Positions 15,448 through 23,397 of a stretch of DNA of 33,159 nucleotides are shown here, in pieces. Made by a program: the position numbers and the translations under genes. Origin of the DNA: an uncultured Prevotellaceae bacterium. Its GTDB lineage: Bacteria; Bacteroidota; Bacteroidia; Bacteroidales; Bacteroidaceae. Each line of letters begins with the position of its first letter. Within the stretch, counting starts at the first letter, position 1. Below the pieces are notes generated by a model. The model did no database searches and was not told the origin of the DNA. It was given only the letters and a program-made list of their open reading frames with translations. The stretch is taken from the NCBI GenBank assembly GCA_945827465.1, contig CALZOH010000002.1:1-33159 (forward strand), given 5' to 3'.

Positions 15448-17586
15448 ATGCGACAAATAGGTATATTAACCATACTCTGTACGTGTCTTATGTTGATGTC
15501 TTGTTCGGCAGGAAATAAGATTATGTGCATGGGTAATCCTCATTCTGACTTGGCTCAATTATTGGAAAAAGAGGGGTATCATTTGCAATATTGTGCATCG
15601 GTGTCGGAAGTATTGGAGAAAGCTCCCAAACGTTCAGGCGTTTTGTTACTTAATACCACTTATCCAGAGCAGGGGATCGTTCTTACCACTAACGATTTGG
15701 ATGTGATAAAAACGAAATCATTGCGTGTATTGGTAGAATTTCCCCAGCAATTGGGTGAGAATGTTTGTGTGAAAACAAATACGATGGAGTTGGAAAGAGT
15801 CGTAGCTTGTGATTCACTTACATCTCAACTTCCGAAAATGTCTTTGATGGATTTTCATAGTTGTGTGGTAAAAGAAATGAAAGATACTCCGGACAGAACC
15901 TATATAGTAGTAGCCAAGGTCGCAGGTTTTGATAAGGCTGTATATGGTTTGGACAATACTCCAACGCTGCCGCTTTTATATCAAGAGAATGAAAATATAA
16001 TGGTTGCTGCAACAAACATCAGTAACTTTTCCGTTAGCCGTTATATGCCGGAACATCGCGTGCAATCTGTGTTTGAATACATCTTGAGTTGGTTGTTGCA
16101 AAAGGAGTCTGTGAAACTTTCTTCTTGGATTTCTTATGTTAAACCGGCATTTTCAGCAGATGCAAAGTTGCCGAAGGACGCTGCCAGAGAGAGTATAGCA
16201 AAAGGAATAGAATGGTATTATAACGGCCATTTTTTAGTACATCCGTCTTGGAAAAAAGAATGGGTTGATAAATACATGGGAGATGGATTAATGCCTGTAG
16301 GTCCTGAATTGCCGGCTGAATCGCCCGATGGAGATGGAACTTTGGGTGTGTTGGAGGGTCATATGTCGGGAATATATCATGATGGAAAACAACGCTACCG
16401 ATATTGGATGCGTGACGACGTGCAGGGAGAATCATCTTATGCTTTTGCTGCAGCCGGTGATTTGCTGGCTAAAGATGATTATTTAAAAGTATCTTCCAAT
16501 TTGTTGAATTATTCTTTTAGAGAATATCGTGATTCTGTCCGTAACAATCCGAAATCTCCGTCATACGGTCTTTTGGGTTGGGCTTACACCCATAAGAATA
16601 CTTATTACGGAGATGATAATGCCCGTTCCATCTTGGGTTCGTTGGGAGCTTCTGCCATATTAAATGATACTTCTTGGGATAAGCAGATAGTAGAGTGTAT
16701 TGTTGGGAACTTTCGCACAACAGGTAAGAATGGTTTTCGTGGAGGTAATATCTTGGATGCAGATTTGCAAAAGAATGGTTGGAGGCATTACTTTCATTCA
16801 GATTTAGTGAATTTACATCCTCATTTTGAATCTTGGAACTGGGCATGTTATCTTTGGCTATATACTCAAACGAAGTATCAACCATTGCTCGACCGGGTGA
16901 AGAAAGGCGTTGAATTAATGATGAAGGGTTATCCTAATGATTGGAATTGGACCAATGGTATTCAGCAGGAAAGAGCCCGTATGATTTTGCCGTTGGCTTG
17001 GTTGTATCGTGTAGAACCTACAGAGCAGCATCAACAATGGTTACAGTTTATAACGGAAGAACTGTTGAAGAATCAGGTGGCTTGTGGCGGTATCCGTGAA
17101 GAATTGGGTAATGAAGCTAAGAGTATGTTTGGCTGTACTCCTTCTAATGATGCTTATGGTCGTACAGAAGCTTCGCTTATATTTAAAAATGGCGATCCGG
17201 TAGCCGACATGCTTTATACAACTAATTTTGCTTTTGTCGGCTTGTGTGAAGCTGCTATGGCTACACAGAATCCTGAATACTTGAAGGCAGTGAATCAGAT
17301 GCGTGATTTTTTGATTCGTATTCAAGTACGAAGTGACAAGTTCAAGAATGTAGATGGTGCTTGGTTCAGAGCATTCAATTATCAGGATTGGAACTACTGG
17401 GCATCAAATGCCGATGCAGGATGGGGTGCTTGGAGCACGCTGACCGGTTGGATTCAAAGTTGGATTATAGGCACACAATATCTGATAGAAAAGAATACTT
17501 CTTTGTGGGATTTAGCTGCTAAAAAAGATGTATCAGCCATAGCTGGTAATGTGATCGAAGAGATGATAACCCACAATCAGTATTAA
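15448..17586 (+). CDS. Large lipoprotein, predicted six-hairpin-type glycosidase of unassigned family
   Basis: A 712-aa predicted lipoprotein (lipobox LMSC, Cys19). The N-terminal part (about 25-215) looks like an alpha/beta, ThuA- or glutamine amidotransferase-like domain (GVLLLNTTYPEQG, LRVLVEFPQQLG). After about residue 245, short repeated Trp-, Tyr- and Gly-rich helical segments resemble (alpha/alpha)6 six-hairpin glycosidases: WYYNGHFLVHPSWKKEW, RYWMRDDVQGESSYA, GLLGWAY, HPHFESWNWA, WFRAFNYQDWNYWASNADAGW. Candidate acids include the RDD and NADAGWG Asp residues, but catalysis is not established. I do not recognise a CAZy family. It is the last gene of the MFS-epimerase unit, so it probably releases the sugar they process. 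Confidence 0.7.
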   Translation: MRQIGILTILCTCLMLMSCSAGNKIMCMGNPHSDLAQLLEKEGYHLQYCASVSEVLEKAPKRSGVLLLNTTYPEQGIVLTTNDLDVIKTKSLRVLVEFPQQLGENVCVKTNTMELERVVACDSLTSQLPKMSLMDFHSCVVKEMKDTPDRTYIVVAKVAGFDKAVYGLDNTPTLPLLYQENENIMVAATNISNFSVSRYMPEHRVQSVFEYILSWLLQKESVKLSSWISYVKPAFSADAKLPKDAARESIAKGIEWYYNGHFLVHPSWKKEWVDKYMGDGLMPVGPELPAESPDGDGTLGVLEGHMSGIYHDGKQRYRYWMRDDVQGESSYAFAAAGDLLAKDDYLKVSSNLLNYSFREYRDSVRNNPKSPSYGLLGWAYTHKNTYYGDDNARSILGSLGASAILNDTSWDKQIVECIVGNFRTTGKNGFRGGNILDADLQKNGWRHYFHSDLVNLHPHFESWNWACYLWLYTQTKYQPLLDRVKKGVELMMKGYPNDWNWTNGIQQERARMILPLAWLYRVEPTEQHQQWLQFITEELLKNQVACGGIREELGNEAKSMFGCTPSNDAYGRTEASLIFKNGDPVADMLYTTNFAFVGLCEAAMATQNPEYLKAVNQMRDFLIRIQVRSDKFKNVDGAWFRAFNYQDWNYWASNADAGWGAWSTLTGWIQSWIIGTQYLIEKNTSLWDLAAKKDVSAIAGNVIEEMITHNQY

Positions 17587-17599
17587 TATTGGCAGATGG

Positions 17600-18130
17600 T
17601 TATTGCATTAAATGCCGGGCAAATTCCCACATAACGATGGCTGCCGTATTGGAAACGTTGAGCGAATGTTTCGTGCCGAATTGAGGAATTTCGAGGCTGG
17701 CCTGACAAGCGTTGACTACTTCTTGTTGCACGCCTTTGACTTCATTGCCTAACACAAGAGCATAATGTCGATGAGGTTGGGGCTGCCAATTTTGTAATTG
17801 AATGCTTTGTTCAACTTGTTCTACAGCTAAGGTAATGCAGCCTGATTGGTTGAGATCTTCAATGACCTTGACGGCATCTTCGTAGTATTCCCAATCTACG
17901 GAATCTTCTGCTCCTAATGCTGTCTTGTGAATTTCTATCATGGGTGGAACGGCAGTGATTCCGCAAAGAACGATTTTGTGAATGCGAAAGGCATCGGCTG
18001 TTCGGAATACGGAACCGACGTTATACATGCTTCTGATATTGTCGAGCACGATGGTCAAAGGTATTTTGTCGGATTGTTTAAATTCTTCTACACTGAGTCT
18101 GTTTAATTCCGTTACTTTTAATTTTCTCAT
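17600..18130 (-). CDS. TrmH/SpoU family RNA methyltransferase
   Basis: A 176-aa SPOUT-class, S-adenosylmethionine-dependent 2'-O-ribose methyltransferase acting on tRNA or rRNA. Motif 1 appears as LDNIRSMYNVGSVFRTADAF, motif 2 as LVLGNEVKGV and motif 3 as SLNVSNTAAIVMWEF, which forms the knotted cofactor site. The frame is open upstream to 18232, but the ATG at 18130 (MRKLKVTELNRL) lies just after a TAATTTTG promoter element and gives the usual family N-terminus. It converges with the 712-aa glycosidase-like gene (13 bases apart) and is divergent from the alpha-galactosidase gene. The exact target base is unknown. Confidence 0.9.
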   Translation of the reverse strand: MRKLKVTELNRLSVEEFKQSDKIPLTIVLDNIRSMYNVGSVFRTADAFRIHKIVLCGITAVPPMIEIHKTALGAEDSVDWEYYEDAVKVIEDLNQSGCITLAVEQVEQSIQLQNWQPQPHRHYALVLGNEVKGVQQEVVNACQASLEIPQFGTKHSLNVSNTAAIVMWEFARHLMQ

Positions 18131-18153
18131 TTCTTCAGTCTTCGATTGTGCTA

Positions 18154-18161
18154 CAAAATTA
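18154..18161 (-). promoter_or_regulatory. Promoter -7 element for the RNA methyltransferase
   Basis: TAATTTTG on the minus strand (TAnnTTTG), 23 bases before the ATG at 18130. A clear -33 TTTG is not seen. Confidence 0.55.
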
Positions 18162-18177
18162 GTGTAAATAAAAAGAA

Positions 18178-18195
18178 AATTGGCATTTGCCAATT
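18178..18195. promoter_or_regulatory. Palindromic site overlapping the alpha-galactosidase promoter
   Basis: AATTGGCA-TT-TGCCAATT, a perfect 8-bp inverted repeat with a 2-base centre, lies between the divergent methyltransferase and alpha-galactosidase genes. It covers the -33 TTTG of the latter. This is the layout of an operator, but no regulator is nearby. Confidence 0.4.
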
Positions 18196-18216
18196 CGTTT
18201 TGAATCCATAACTTTG
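18186..18216 (+). promoter_or_regulatory. Promoter for the alpha-galactosidase gene
   Basis: TTTG at 18186-18189, a 19-base spacer, then TAACTTTG at 18209-18216, a full match to the Bacteroidetes promoter. The ATG follows 32 bases later. Confidence 0.7.
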
Positions 18217-18248
18217 CAGCATTATCAATCAATCGTATCAGTTATATT

Positions 18249-19829
18249 ATGAAAAGAAACAGATTATTGTCTATTTGTGCTGCTTGTATGGCGGTTCTTC
18301 CGGCATTGGCGTTTGATCCTCCTACAATGGGTTGGAGTTCGTGGAATACCTTTGCACTTAACATCAATGAACAGGTAATAAAGAGTCAGGCCGACGCGAT
18401 GGTATCGACCGGATTGAGTAAAGCCGGTTATAAATTCATCAATATCGACGACGGATATTGGGATGGTCGCGGTGCCGACGGCAACTTGATACTGAATAAG
18501 AAGTTATTTCCGAATGGCATGCGTTCTCTGGTAGATTATATTCACAAGAAAGGGTTGAAGGCCGGTATCTACAGCGATGCGGGTGACAACACTTGCGGTT
18601 CGGGCAATGTTCATCCCTGGGGATTGGGCGTAGGCTTGGCCGGACATGAAGACCAGGACTGTCACCTTTATTTTATTGATTGGGATTTTGACTTTATCAA
18701 GGTAGACTATTGCGGTGGTAACCACATGGGACTGGATGAGCGTGCCCAGTATACCAAAATCAGTAATGCCATTAAGAACTGTGGCAAGCCCGGAGTTGTA
18801 TTCAATGTGTGTCGTTGGGCTTATCCCGGAACTTGGATTAGTGATGTGGCCGATTCATGGCGCACAACCGGCGACATCTATTGCGCTTGGGAGTCTGTCA
18901 GAAATATCATCAAGGAAAATCTCTATATTCAAGCCTATACCGGCGGCGGTCATTACAACGACCCTGATATGTTGGAAATCGGTCGTACCCTGTCGCACGA
19001 TGAGGAGAATACCCACATGGCTTATTGGTGTATTGCCAGCTCTCCCTTGCTGATTGGTTGCGACATGACCACCATTCCCGAATATTCTCTGAACCTTTTG
19101 AAGAATGCCGACTTGCTGGCCATGAACCAGGACAAGTTGGGTTTGGGTGCTCCCGTGGTGCAGCGCGAGGGCGAAGTGTACGTGGTGGCCAAGGATATGA
19201 AGAAATTGATGGGGCCGAAGCGTGCCGTAGTGGTTATGAACCTCACGGACGAAGCGAAGACGATTCCCGTTTCGATGGAGGCTGTAGGTTTTGAAGGCCA
19301 GGTGAAGGTTTACGATTGTTTCACCCATCAGGATGTAGCGGGTGGTGCTAACGGAACGCTTCAAGTTTCGATTCCGGCCCATGGCTCGCGTGCTTTCTTT
19401 ATGACCGGCAAGCGCAACGAGAAGTCGCTTTACCAAGCTGAGGAAGCTTATCTGCAAGCTTATCAGGAAATCGGAAAAGGTCAGAGTCCGCTCTGGCAAC
19501 CCAGCGATGCTGCCAACCAAGGCGAATATGTAGGCTATTTGGGTAATGCGGCCGACAACTATCTGGAGTGGCCCAATGTCTATAGCAAGAAGGGTGGGGA
19601 ATATACGCTTTCCATTCGCTATGCTTCGGGCGATGCACGCAACATGACGGTGACCGTTAACGGTAATCAGACCCTCCAGCTTACCAGTCTTATGAGCGGA
19701 GACTTTACCGAGAAGTGGGCTACTGTTGACGTGAAAGTAAGATTGAATAAAGGTTATAACAAGGTACGTTTGAGCAATCCTGCCAACTGGATGCCCAACA
19801 TCGATTGTATGACCGTTAAGAAGAATTAG
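18249..19829 (+). CDS. Secreted GH27 alpha-galactosidase with C-terminal carbohydrate-binding module
   Basis: Hydrolyses terminal alpha-1,6- or alpha-1,3-galactosyl (or alpha-N-acetylgalactosaminyl) residues. The 526-aa product has a signal peptide (about 1-21). The GH27 catalytic barrel starts with MGWSSWNTFALNI and INIDDGYW; the nucleophile is Asp153 in IKVDYCGG and the probable acid/base is Asp202 in DSWRTT. YNDPDMLEIG and SSPLLIGCDMT are further family marks. The last roughly 120 residues (YTLSIRYASGDARNMTVTVN, PNIDCMTV) look like a CBM35/CBM6-type beta-sandwich, giving a modular enzyme. It is probably periplasmic or surface-exposed. It has its own promoter and terminator, so it is likely a single-gene unit. 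GC content is higher than in genes to the left. Confidence 0.95.
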   Translation: MKRNRLLSICAACMAVLPALAFDPPTMGWSSWNTFALNINEQVIKSQADAMVSTGLSKAGYKFINIDDGYWDGRGADGNLILNKKLFPNGMRSLVDYIHKKGLKAGIYSDAGDNTCGSGNVHPWGLGVGLAGHEDQDCHLYFIDWDFDFIKVDYCGGNHMGLDERAQYTKISNAIKNCGKPGVVFNVCRWAYPGTWISDVADSWRTTGDIYCAWESVRNIIKENLYIQAYTGGGHYNDPDMLEIGRTLSHDEENTHMAYWCIASSPLLIGCDMTTIPEYSLNLLKNADLLAMNQDKLGLGAPVVQREGEVYVVAKDMKKLMGPKRAVVVMNLTDEAKTIPVSMEAVGFEGQVKVYDCFTHQDVAGGANGTLQVSIPAHGSRAFFMTGKRNEKSLYQAEEAYLQAYQEIGKGQSPLWQPSDAANQGEYVGYLGNAADNYLEWPNVYSKKGGEYTLSIRYASGDARNMTVTVNGNQTLQLTSLMSGDFTEKWATVDVKVRLNKGYNKVRLSNPANWMPNIDCMTVKKN

Positions 19830-19859
19830 TTTTGATTGTTTTAGCATGATTTAATGATG

Positions 19860-19895
19860 GCAGCCGGTTAACTTTTTGTCTAATCGGCTGCTTTT
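19860..19895 (+). terminator. Terminator after the alpha-galactosidase
   Basis: GCAGCCGGTTA / TAATCGGCTGC, 11-base arms with one mismatch, followed by TTTT, 30 bases after the stop codon. Confidence 0.7.
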
Positions 19896-19908
19896 CTTAT
19901 GACTGTTT

Positions 19909-20547
19909 ATGAGTACTGCCGTTTATCTCTCTACGGCCTATTTGGGCCCTGTCAGTTACTATTGTCAGCTCTTTCGTTATCCGCAAGTTTGGATGGAGCG
20001 TCACGAGCATTACCTGAAACAGACTTATCGCAGCCGGTGCCTCATTGCTGCTCCCGACGGGCGTCAGGCTTTGACCATTCCCATTGTGCGCGACGACCCG
20101 TCTCACAGTGAGGTGAAGGACATCCGCATCAGCAGTCACGGCAATTGGCAGCATTTGCACTGGCAGGCATTGACAACGGCTTATCAGAACAGTCCCTTCT
20201 TTGAGTACTATGCCGACGACTTGCGTCCGTTTTATGAAAAGTCTTTTGAGTTTCTCTTCGACTTCAACGAGTCGCTGCGCGAAACGATTTGCGGCTTGCT
20301 CGACCTGAGTCCGGAGGTGCGCTTTACCGACGAATATTGTGCCTCTCCGGCCGATGCCGACGATTACCGGCAAGCCATCAGTCCGAAGCAGAAGGAGGGA
20401 ACACCGCTTTTCCGCCCGTGTCGCTATTATCAGGTGTTTGAAAACCGTTTTGGCTTCCTTCCCGACCTCAGTATTGCCGATTTGTTGTTCAATATGGGAC
20501 CTGAGTCGCCAATAGTGCTGCGTGACAGTATTCAAAGAGCAATCTAA
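19909..20547 (+). CDS. WbqC family protein
   Basis: A 212-aa cytoplasmic protein of the WbqC-like family. The N-terminal STAYLGPVSYYCQLFRYP block and the AAPDGRQALTIPIVR segment are characteristic. WbqC members occur near LPS/O-antigen genes in Proteobacteria and as a lone conserved gene in Bacteroidetes; the biochemical role is unknown. No signal peptide is seen. Its ATG is 18 bases past the end of the alpha-galactosidase hairpin, so it may be expressed from read-through or from an unseen promoter. The complementary strand also holds a long open frame here, which I take as a by-product of GC-rich codon use. Confidence 0.85.
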   Translation: MSTAVYLSTAYLGPVSYYCQLFRYPQVWMERHEHYLKQTYRSRCLIAAPDGRQALTIPIVRDDPSHSEVKDIRISSHGNWQHLHWQALTTAYQNSPFFEYYADDLRPFYEKSFEFLFDFNESLRETICGLLDLSPEVRFTDEYCASPADADDYRQAISPKQKEGTPLFRPCRYYQVFENRFGFLPDLSIADLLFNMGPESPIVLRDSIQRAI

Positions 20548-20582
20548 TTCCGAAAAATCTTTTTCAATAGATTGATTTCTGC

Positions 20583-20590
20583 TAACTTTG
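20583..20590 (+). promoter_or_regulatory. Promoter -7 element for the membrane pyrophosphatase
   Basis: TAACTTTG (TAnnTTTG) 36 bases before the hppA ATG, with a TTTT at the expected -33 position. Confidence 0.6.
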
Positions 20591-20626
20591 TAAACGTTTT
20601 TAGATAATTAATTACTACAACTTACT

Positions 20627-22843
20627 ATGGATTGGATAATATTTTATTTAGTGCCTGTTGCATCACTGATTGCATTGGGCTTTGCGTGGTTCTTTTACAA
20701 GAAGATGAAGCAGGAGAGCGAAGGAACTCCTGACATGATTCGGATTGCTGCGAACGTGCGCGAAGGTGCCAACTCTTATTTGCGTCAGCAATACAAAATT
20801 GTTGGCTATGTGTTTGTGGTCTTGTTCGTCATTTTTGCAATTATGGCTTACGTATTCAACATTCAGAATCCGTGGGTACCATTTGCATTTATTACGGGAG
20901 GATTCTTCTCGGGTCTGGCCGGTTTCTTGGGTATGAAGACGGCTACTTATGCTTCGGCCCGTACGGCCAATGCTGCCCGTCAGTCTATCAATGCCGGTCT
21001 GAAGGTGGCCTTTCGCAGTGGCGCCGTGATGGGTTTGGTGGTGGTTGGTTTCGGATTGTTGGATATTTCCATTTGGTTCCTTGTGCTCAATTACTTTGAG
21101 CCGGAGGGCATGACGGCTACGACTAAGCTTTGCACCATTACCACTACGATGCTGACCTTTGGTATGGGTGCCAGTACGCAAGCCTTGTTTGCCCGCGTGG
21201 GCGGTGGTATCTACACCAAGGCTGCCGATGTGGGCGCCGACTTGGTGGGCAAGGTTGAGGAAGATATTCCTGAGGACGACCCGCGCAACCCGGCTACCAT
21301 TGCCGACAACGTGGGCGACAACGTGGGCGACGTGGCCGGTATGGGTGCCGACCTCTACGAGTCGTATTGCGGCAGTATCTTGGCTACGGCTTCGCTCGGT
21401 GCAGCTGCTTTTGCCATGAGTACGGTCGAAATGCAGTTCAAGGCCGTTATTGCTCCGATGTTGATTGGTGCAGTCGGAGTGCTGCTTTCGTTGATAGGTA
21501 TCTTTGTGGTCCGCACGCGCGAAGATGCTGATATGAAGAATTTGATTCAGGCCCTGGAGAAGGGTACCAACTTGGCTTCGCTGCTCATCGTGGTTTTTGC
21601 CTTCTTGATTCTCTACGGTCTGGGTCTTGAGGGATGGTGGAAGTATGGCTTGAGCGTTACTGCCGGTTTATTGGTAGGTATCGTCATTGGCCGCGCCACC
21701 GAGTATTATACTTCTCAGAGCTATTCACCCACCCGTAAGTTGAGCGAAAGTGGTCAGACCGGTGCTGCCACCGTCATCATCTCGGGTGTAGGTTTGGGTA
21801 TGTTGTCCACTGCCATTCCCGTAATTGCCGTAGTTGTTGGTGTGATTCTTTCCTACGGCTTTGCTTCGGGCTTTAACTTTGCTGATATTTCTCATGGTCT
21901 CTACGGCATCAGTATGGCTGCTGTCGGTATGCTTTCAACGCTGGGCATCACCTTGGCAACCGATGCTTACGGTCCTATTGCCGACAACGCCGGCGGTAAT
22001 GCCGAGATGGCCGGCCTGGGCGAATCGGTTCGCAAGCGCACCGACGCTCTCGACTCGTTGGGCAATACCACTGCTGCTACCGGAAAGGGTTTTGCCATTG
22101 GTTCTGCCGCCCTCACCGGTTTGGCTCTCTTGGCCTCTTACGTGGAGGAATTGCGCATCGGTATGGTTCGTCAGGGTCAGACCGAGATGACCTTCATCGA
22201 TACCCTCAGCCAGCAGGCCACCCGCACGGTTGAAACCGCTTCAGCTTCGTTTGCCGATTTCATGGCCTACTTCGACGTAACGCTCATGAACCCGCGCGTA
22301 TTGGCCGGTATGTTCATCGGTGCCATGCTCACCTTCCTCTTCTGCGGACTCACGATGAAGGCCGTTGGCCGCGTGGCTGAGAAGATGGTAGAAGAAGTAC
22401 GTCGCCAGTTCCATTCGATTAAGGGCATCCTCGAAGGAAAGGCTACCCCCGAGTACGGCAAGTGCGTTATGATTTCAACCAAGGGTGCGCAGCACGAGAT
22501 GATTGTTCCCTCGCTCTTGGCCATCGTTGCCCCCATCCTGACGGGCGTCATCTTCGGCGTATCAGGCGTATTGGGACTCTTGGTGGGTGCTCTCAGCTCC
22601 GGTTTCGTATTGGCCGTATTCATGGCCAACTCAGGTGGAGCTTGGGATAACGCCAAGAAGTATGTAGAAGAAGGTCACTTCGGCGGCAAGGGTAGCGAAA
22701 CCCACAAGGCCACCATCGTGGGCGACACCGTAGGCGATCCCTTCAAGGATACATCAGGTCCCAGCTTGAACATTTTGATCAAGTTGATGAGTATGATTTC
22801 AATTGTTATGGCAGGATTGGTCTTGAGTTGCCATCTGTTCTAA
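20627..22843 (+). CDS. hppA: Membrane-bound proton/sodium-pumping pyrophosphatase
   Basis: Couples PPi hydrolysis to cation export across the inner membrane. The 738-aa product has about 16 hydrophobic helices. The substrate-binding acidic cluster is visible as [20 protein letters not shown] and NVGDNVGD, with a second set [14 protein letters not shown] near the C-terminus. Ala rather than Lys in [10 protein letters not shown] (about residue 483) places it with K+-dependent enzymes. Bacteroides relatives include Na+ or dual Na+/H+ pumps, so Na+ transport is likely but not readable with certainty. It has its own promoter and a strong terminator. GC content is clearly above that of dapB, lepB or dprA on the left of the window. 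Confidence 0.96.
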   Translation: MDWIIFYLVPVASLIALGFAWFFYKKMKQESEGTPDMIRIAANVREGANSYLRQQYKIVGYVFVVLFVIFAIMAYVFNIQNPWVPFAFITGGFFSGLAGFLGMKTATYASARTANAARQSINAGLKVAFRSGAVMGLVVVGFGLLDISIWFLVLNYFEPEGMTATTKLCTITTTMLTFGMGASTQALFARVGGGIYTKAADVGADLVGKVEEDIPEDDPRNPATIADNVGDNVGDVAGMGADLYESYCGSILATASLGAAAFAMSTVEMQFKAVIAPMLIGAVGVLLSLIGIFVVRTREDADMKNLIQALEKGTNLASLLIVVFAFLILYGLGLEGWWKYGLSVTAGLLVGIVIGRATEYYTSQSYSPTRKLSESGQTGAATVIISGVGLGMLSTAIPVIAVVVGVILSYGFASGFNFADISHGLYGISMAAVGMLSTLGITLATDAYGPIADNAGGNAEMAGLGESVRKRTDALDSLGNTTAATGKGFAIGSAALTGLALLASYVEELRIGMVRQGQTEMTFIDTLSQQATRTVETASASFADFMAYFDVTLMNPRVLAGMFIGAMLTFLFCGLTMKAVGRVAEKMVEEVRRQFHSIKGILEGKATPEYGKCVMISTKGAQHEMIVPSLLAIVAPILTGVIFGVSGVLGLLVGALSSGFVLAVFMANSGGAWDNAKKYVEEGHFGGKGSETHKATIVGDTVGDPFKDTSGPSLNILIKLMSMISIVMAGLVLSCHLF

Positions 22844-22866
22844 TTTTTGAAGTCCCGAAATAAAGA

Positions 22867-22907
22867 AACTTCCCGGCCGCTTGCAAAAGCAGTCGGGAAG
22901 TTCTCTT
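22867..22907 (+). terminator. Terminator after hppA
   Basis: AACTTCCCG / CGGGAAGTT (22867-22875 and 22894-22902) with an 18-base loop, followed by a CT-rich tail. It begins 23 bases after the hppA stop. Confidence 0.7.
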
Positions 22908-22966
22908 TCTATGCCTGCGCGAAAGCTTGCGGGAATCGTCAAATCTTAAAAAATGTCTTTTTCAAG

Positions 22967-23110
22967 CTTCTGAAAAGTTTCAGAGACATGAAAACATTTG
23001 TTTCGACCTTCTGAAAAGTTTCAGAGACGCGAAAACATTTGTTTTGACCTTCTGAAAAGTTTCAGAGACGCGAAAACATTTGTTTCGACCTTCTGAAAAG
23101 TTTCAGAAGG
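22967..23110 (+). repeat. 41-bp tandem repeat, about 3.5 copies, each with a palindrome
   Basis: Copies begin at 22967, 23008, 23049 and 23090 (partial), an exact 41-base period. Each opens with CTTCTGAAAAGTTTCAGA, a stem of TCTGAAA-AG-TTTCAGA; in the last copy the arms extend to 9 bp (CTTCTGAAA / TTTCAGAAG). The remainder, including GAAAACATTTGTTT, is nearly identical between copies, with only a few substitutions. There are no variable spacers, so this is not CRISPR. It lies in the 22844-23397 gap between hppA and the sulfatase gene. Confidence 0.85.
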
Positions 23111-23350
23111 TATATAAAAATATAATTTAACATTTATGATGAAAGAAAACGGTGAGCCGTCAGTTGCGGCATCGAATATCTAATAGGAAATAGCAAGCCT
23201 CTGCCTGTTGGGACGGGTTGGCGCCTCCGGTTTTACTTTCCTCAAGGAGTCGTTGGGCTTGCTCTGCCCGGCGGACTGCCAACGATGCCCGTCGGCTTGC
23301 CGGGGGCGAGGGCCGCAGCGACGAGGACGGGGTGAGGATGGCTTAGGGGC
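23111..23350. other. Gene-free segment between the repeats and the sulfatase terminator
   Basis: About 240 bases. An AT-rich run (23111-23130) leads to a tiny frame at 23136 (15 codons), then a GC-rich stretch to 23345. I see no recognised gene, RNA or site. The composition change inside it suggests joined pieces of different origin. Confidence 0.3.
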
Positions 23351-23380
23351 AAAAAAATAGGTTTGCGCTCGCAAACCTAT
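23351..23380 (-). terminator. Terminator of the sulfatase transcription unit
   Basis: ATAGGTTTGCG-CT-CGCAAACCTAT, perfect 11-bp arms with a 2-base loop at 23357-23380, followed on the minus strand by seven T. It starts 17 bases after the sulfatase stop. Confidence 0.9.
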
Positions 23381-23397
23381 CTTTTCAGAATGTCTTC

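Noticed and set aside
19897-20535. Long antisense open frame opposite wbqC
   Set aside because: It mirrors wbqC over nearly its full length, encodes no recognisable domain, and the plus-strand WbqC motifs are clear.
22967-23110. CRISPR array
   Set aside because: The period is exactly 41 bases and the whole unit is conserved; there are no unique spacers and no cas genes in the window.
23136-23183. 15-codon frame after the tandem repeats
   Set aside because: Too short and without a recognisable product or ribosome-binding context.
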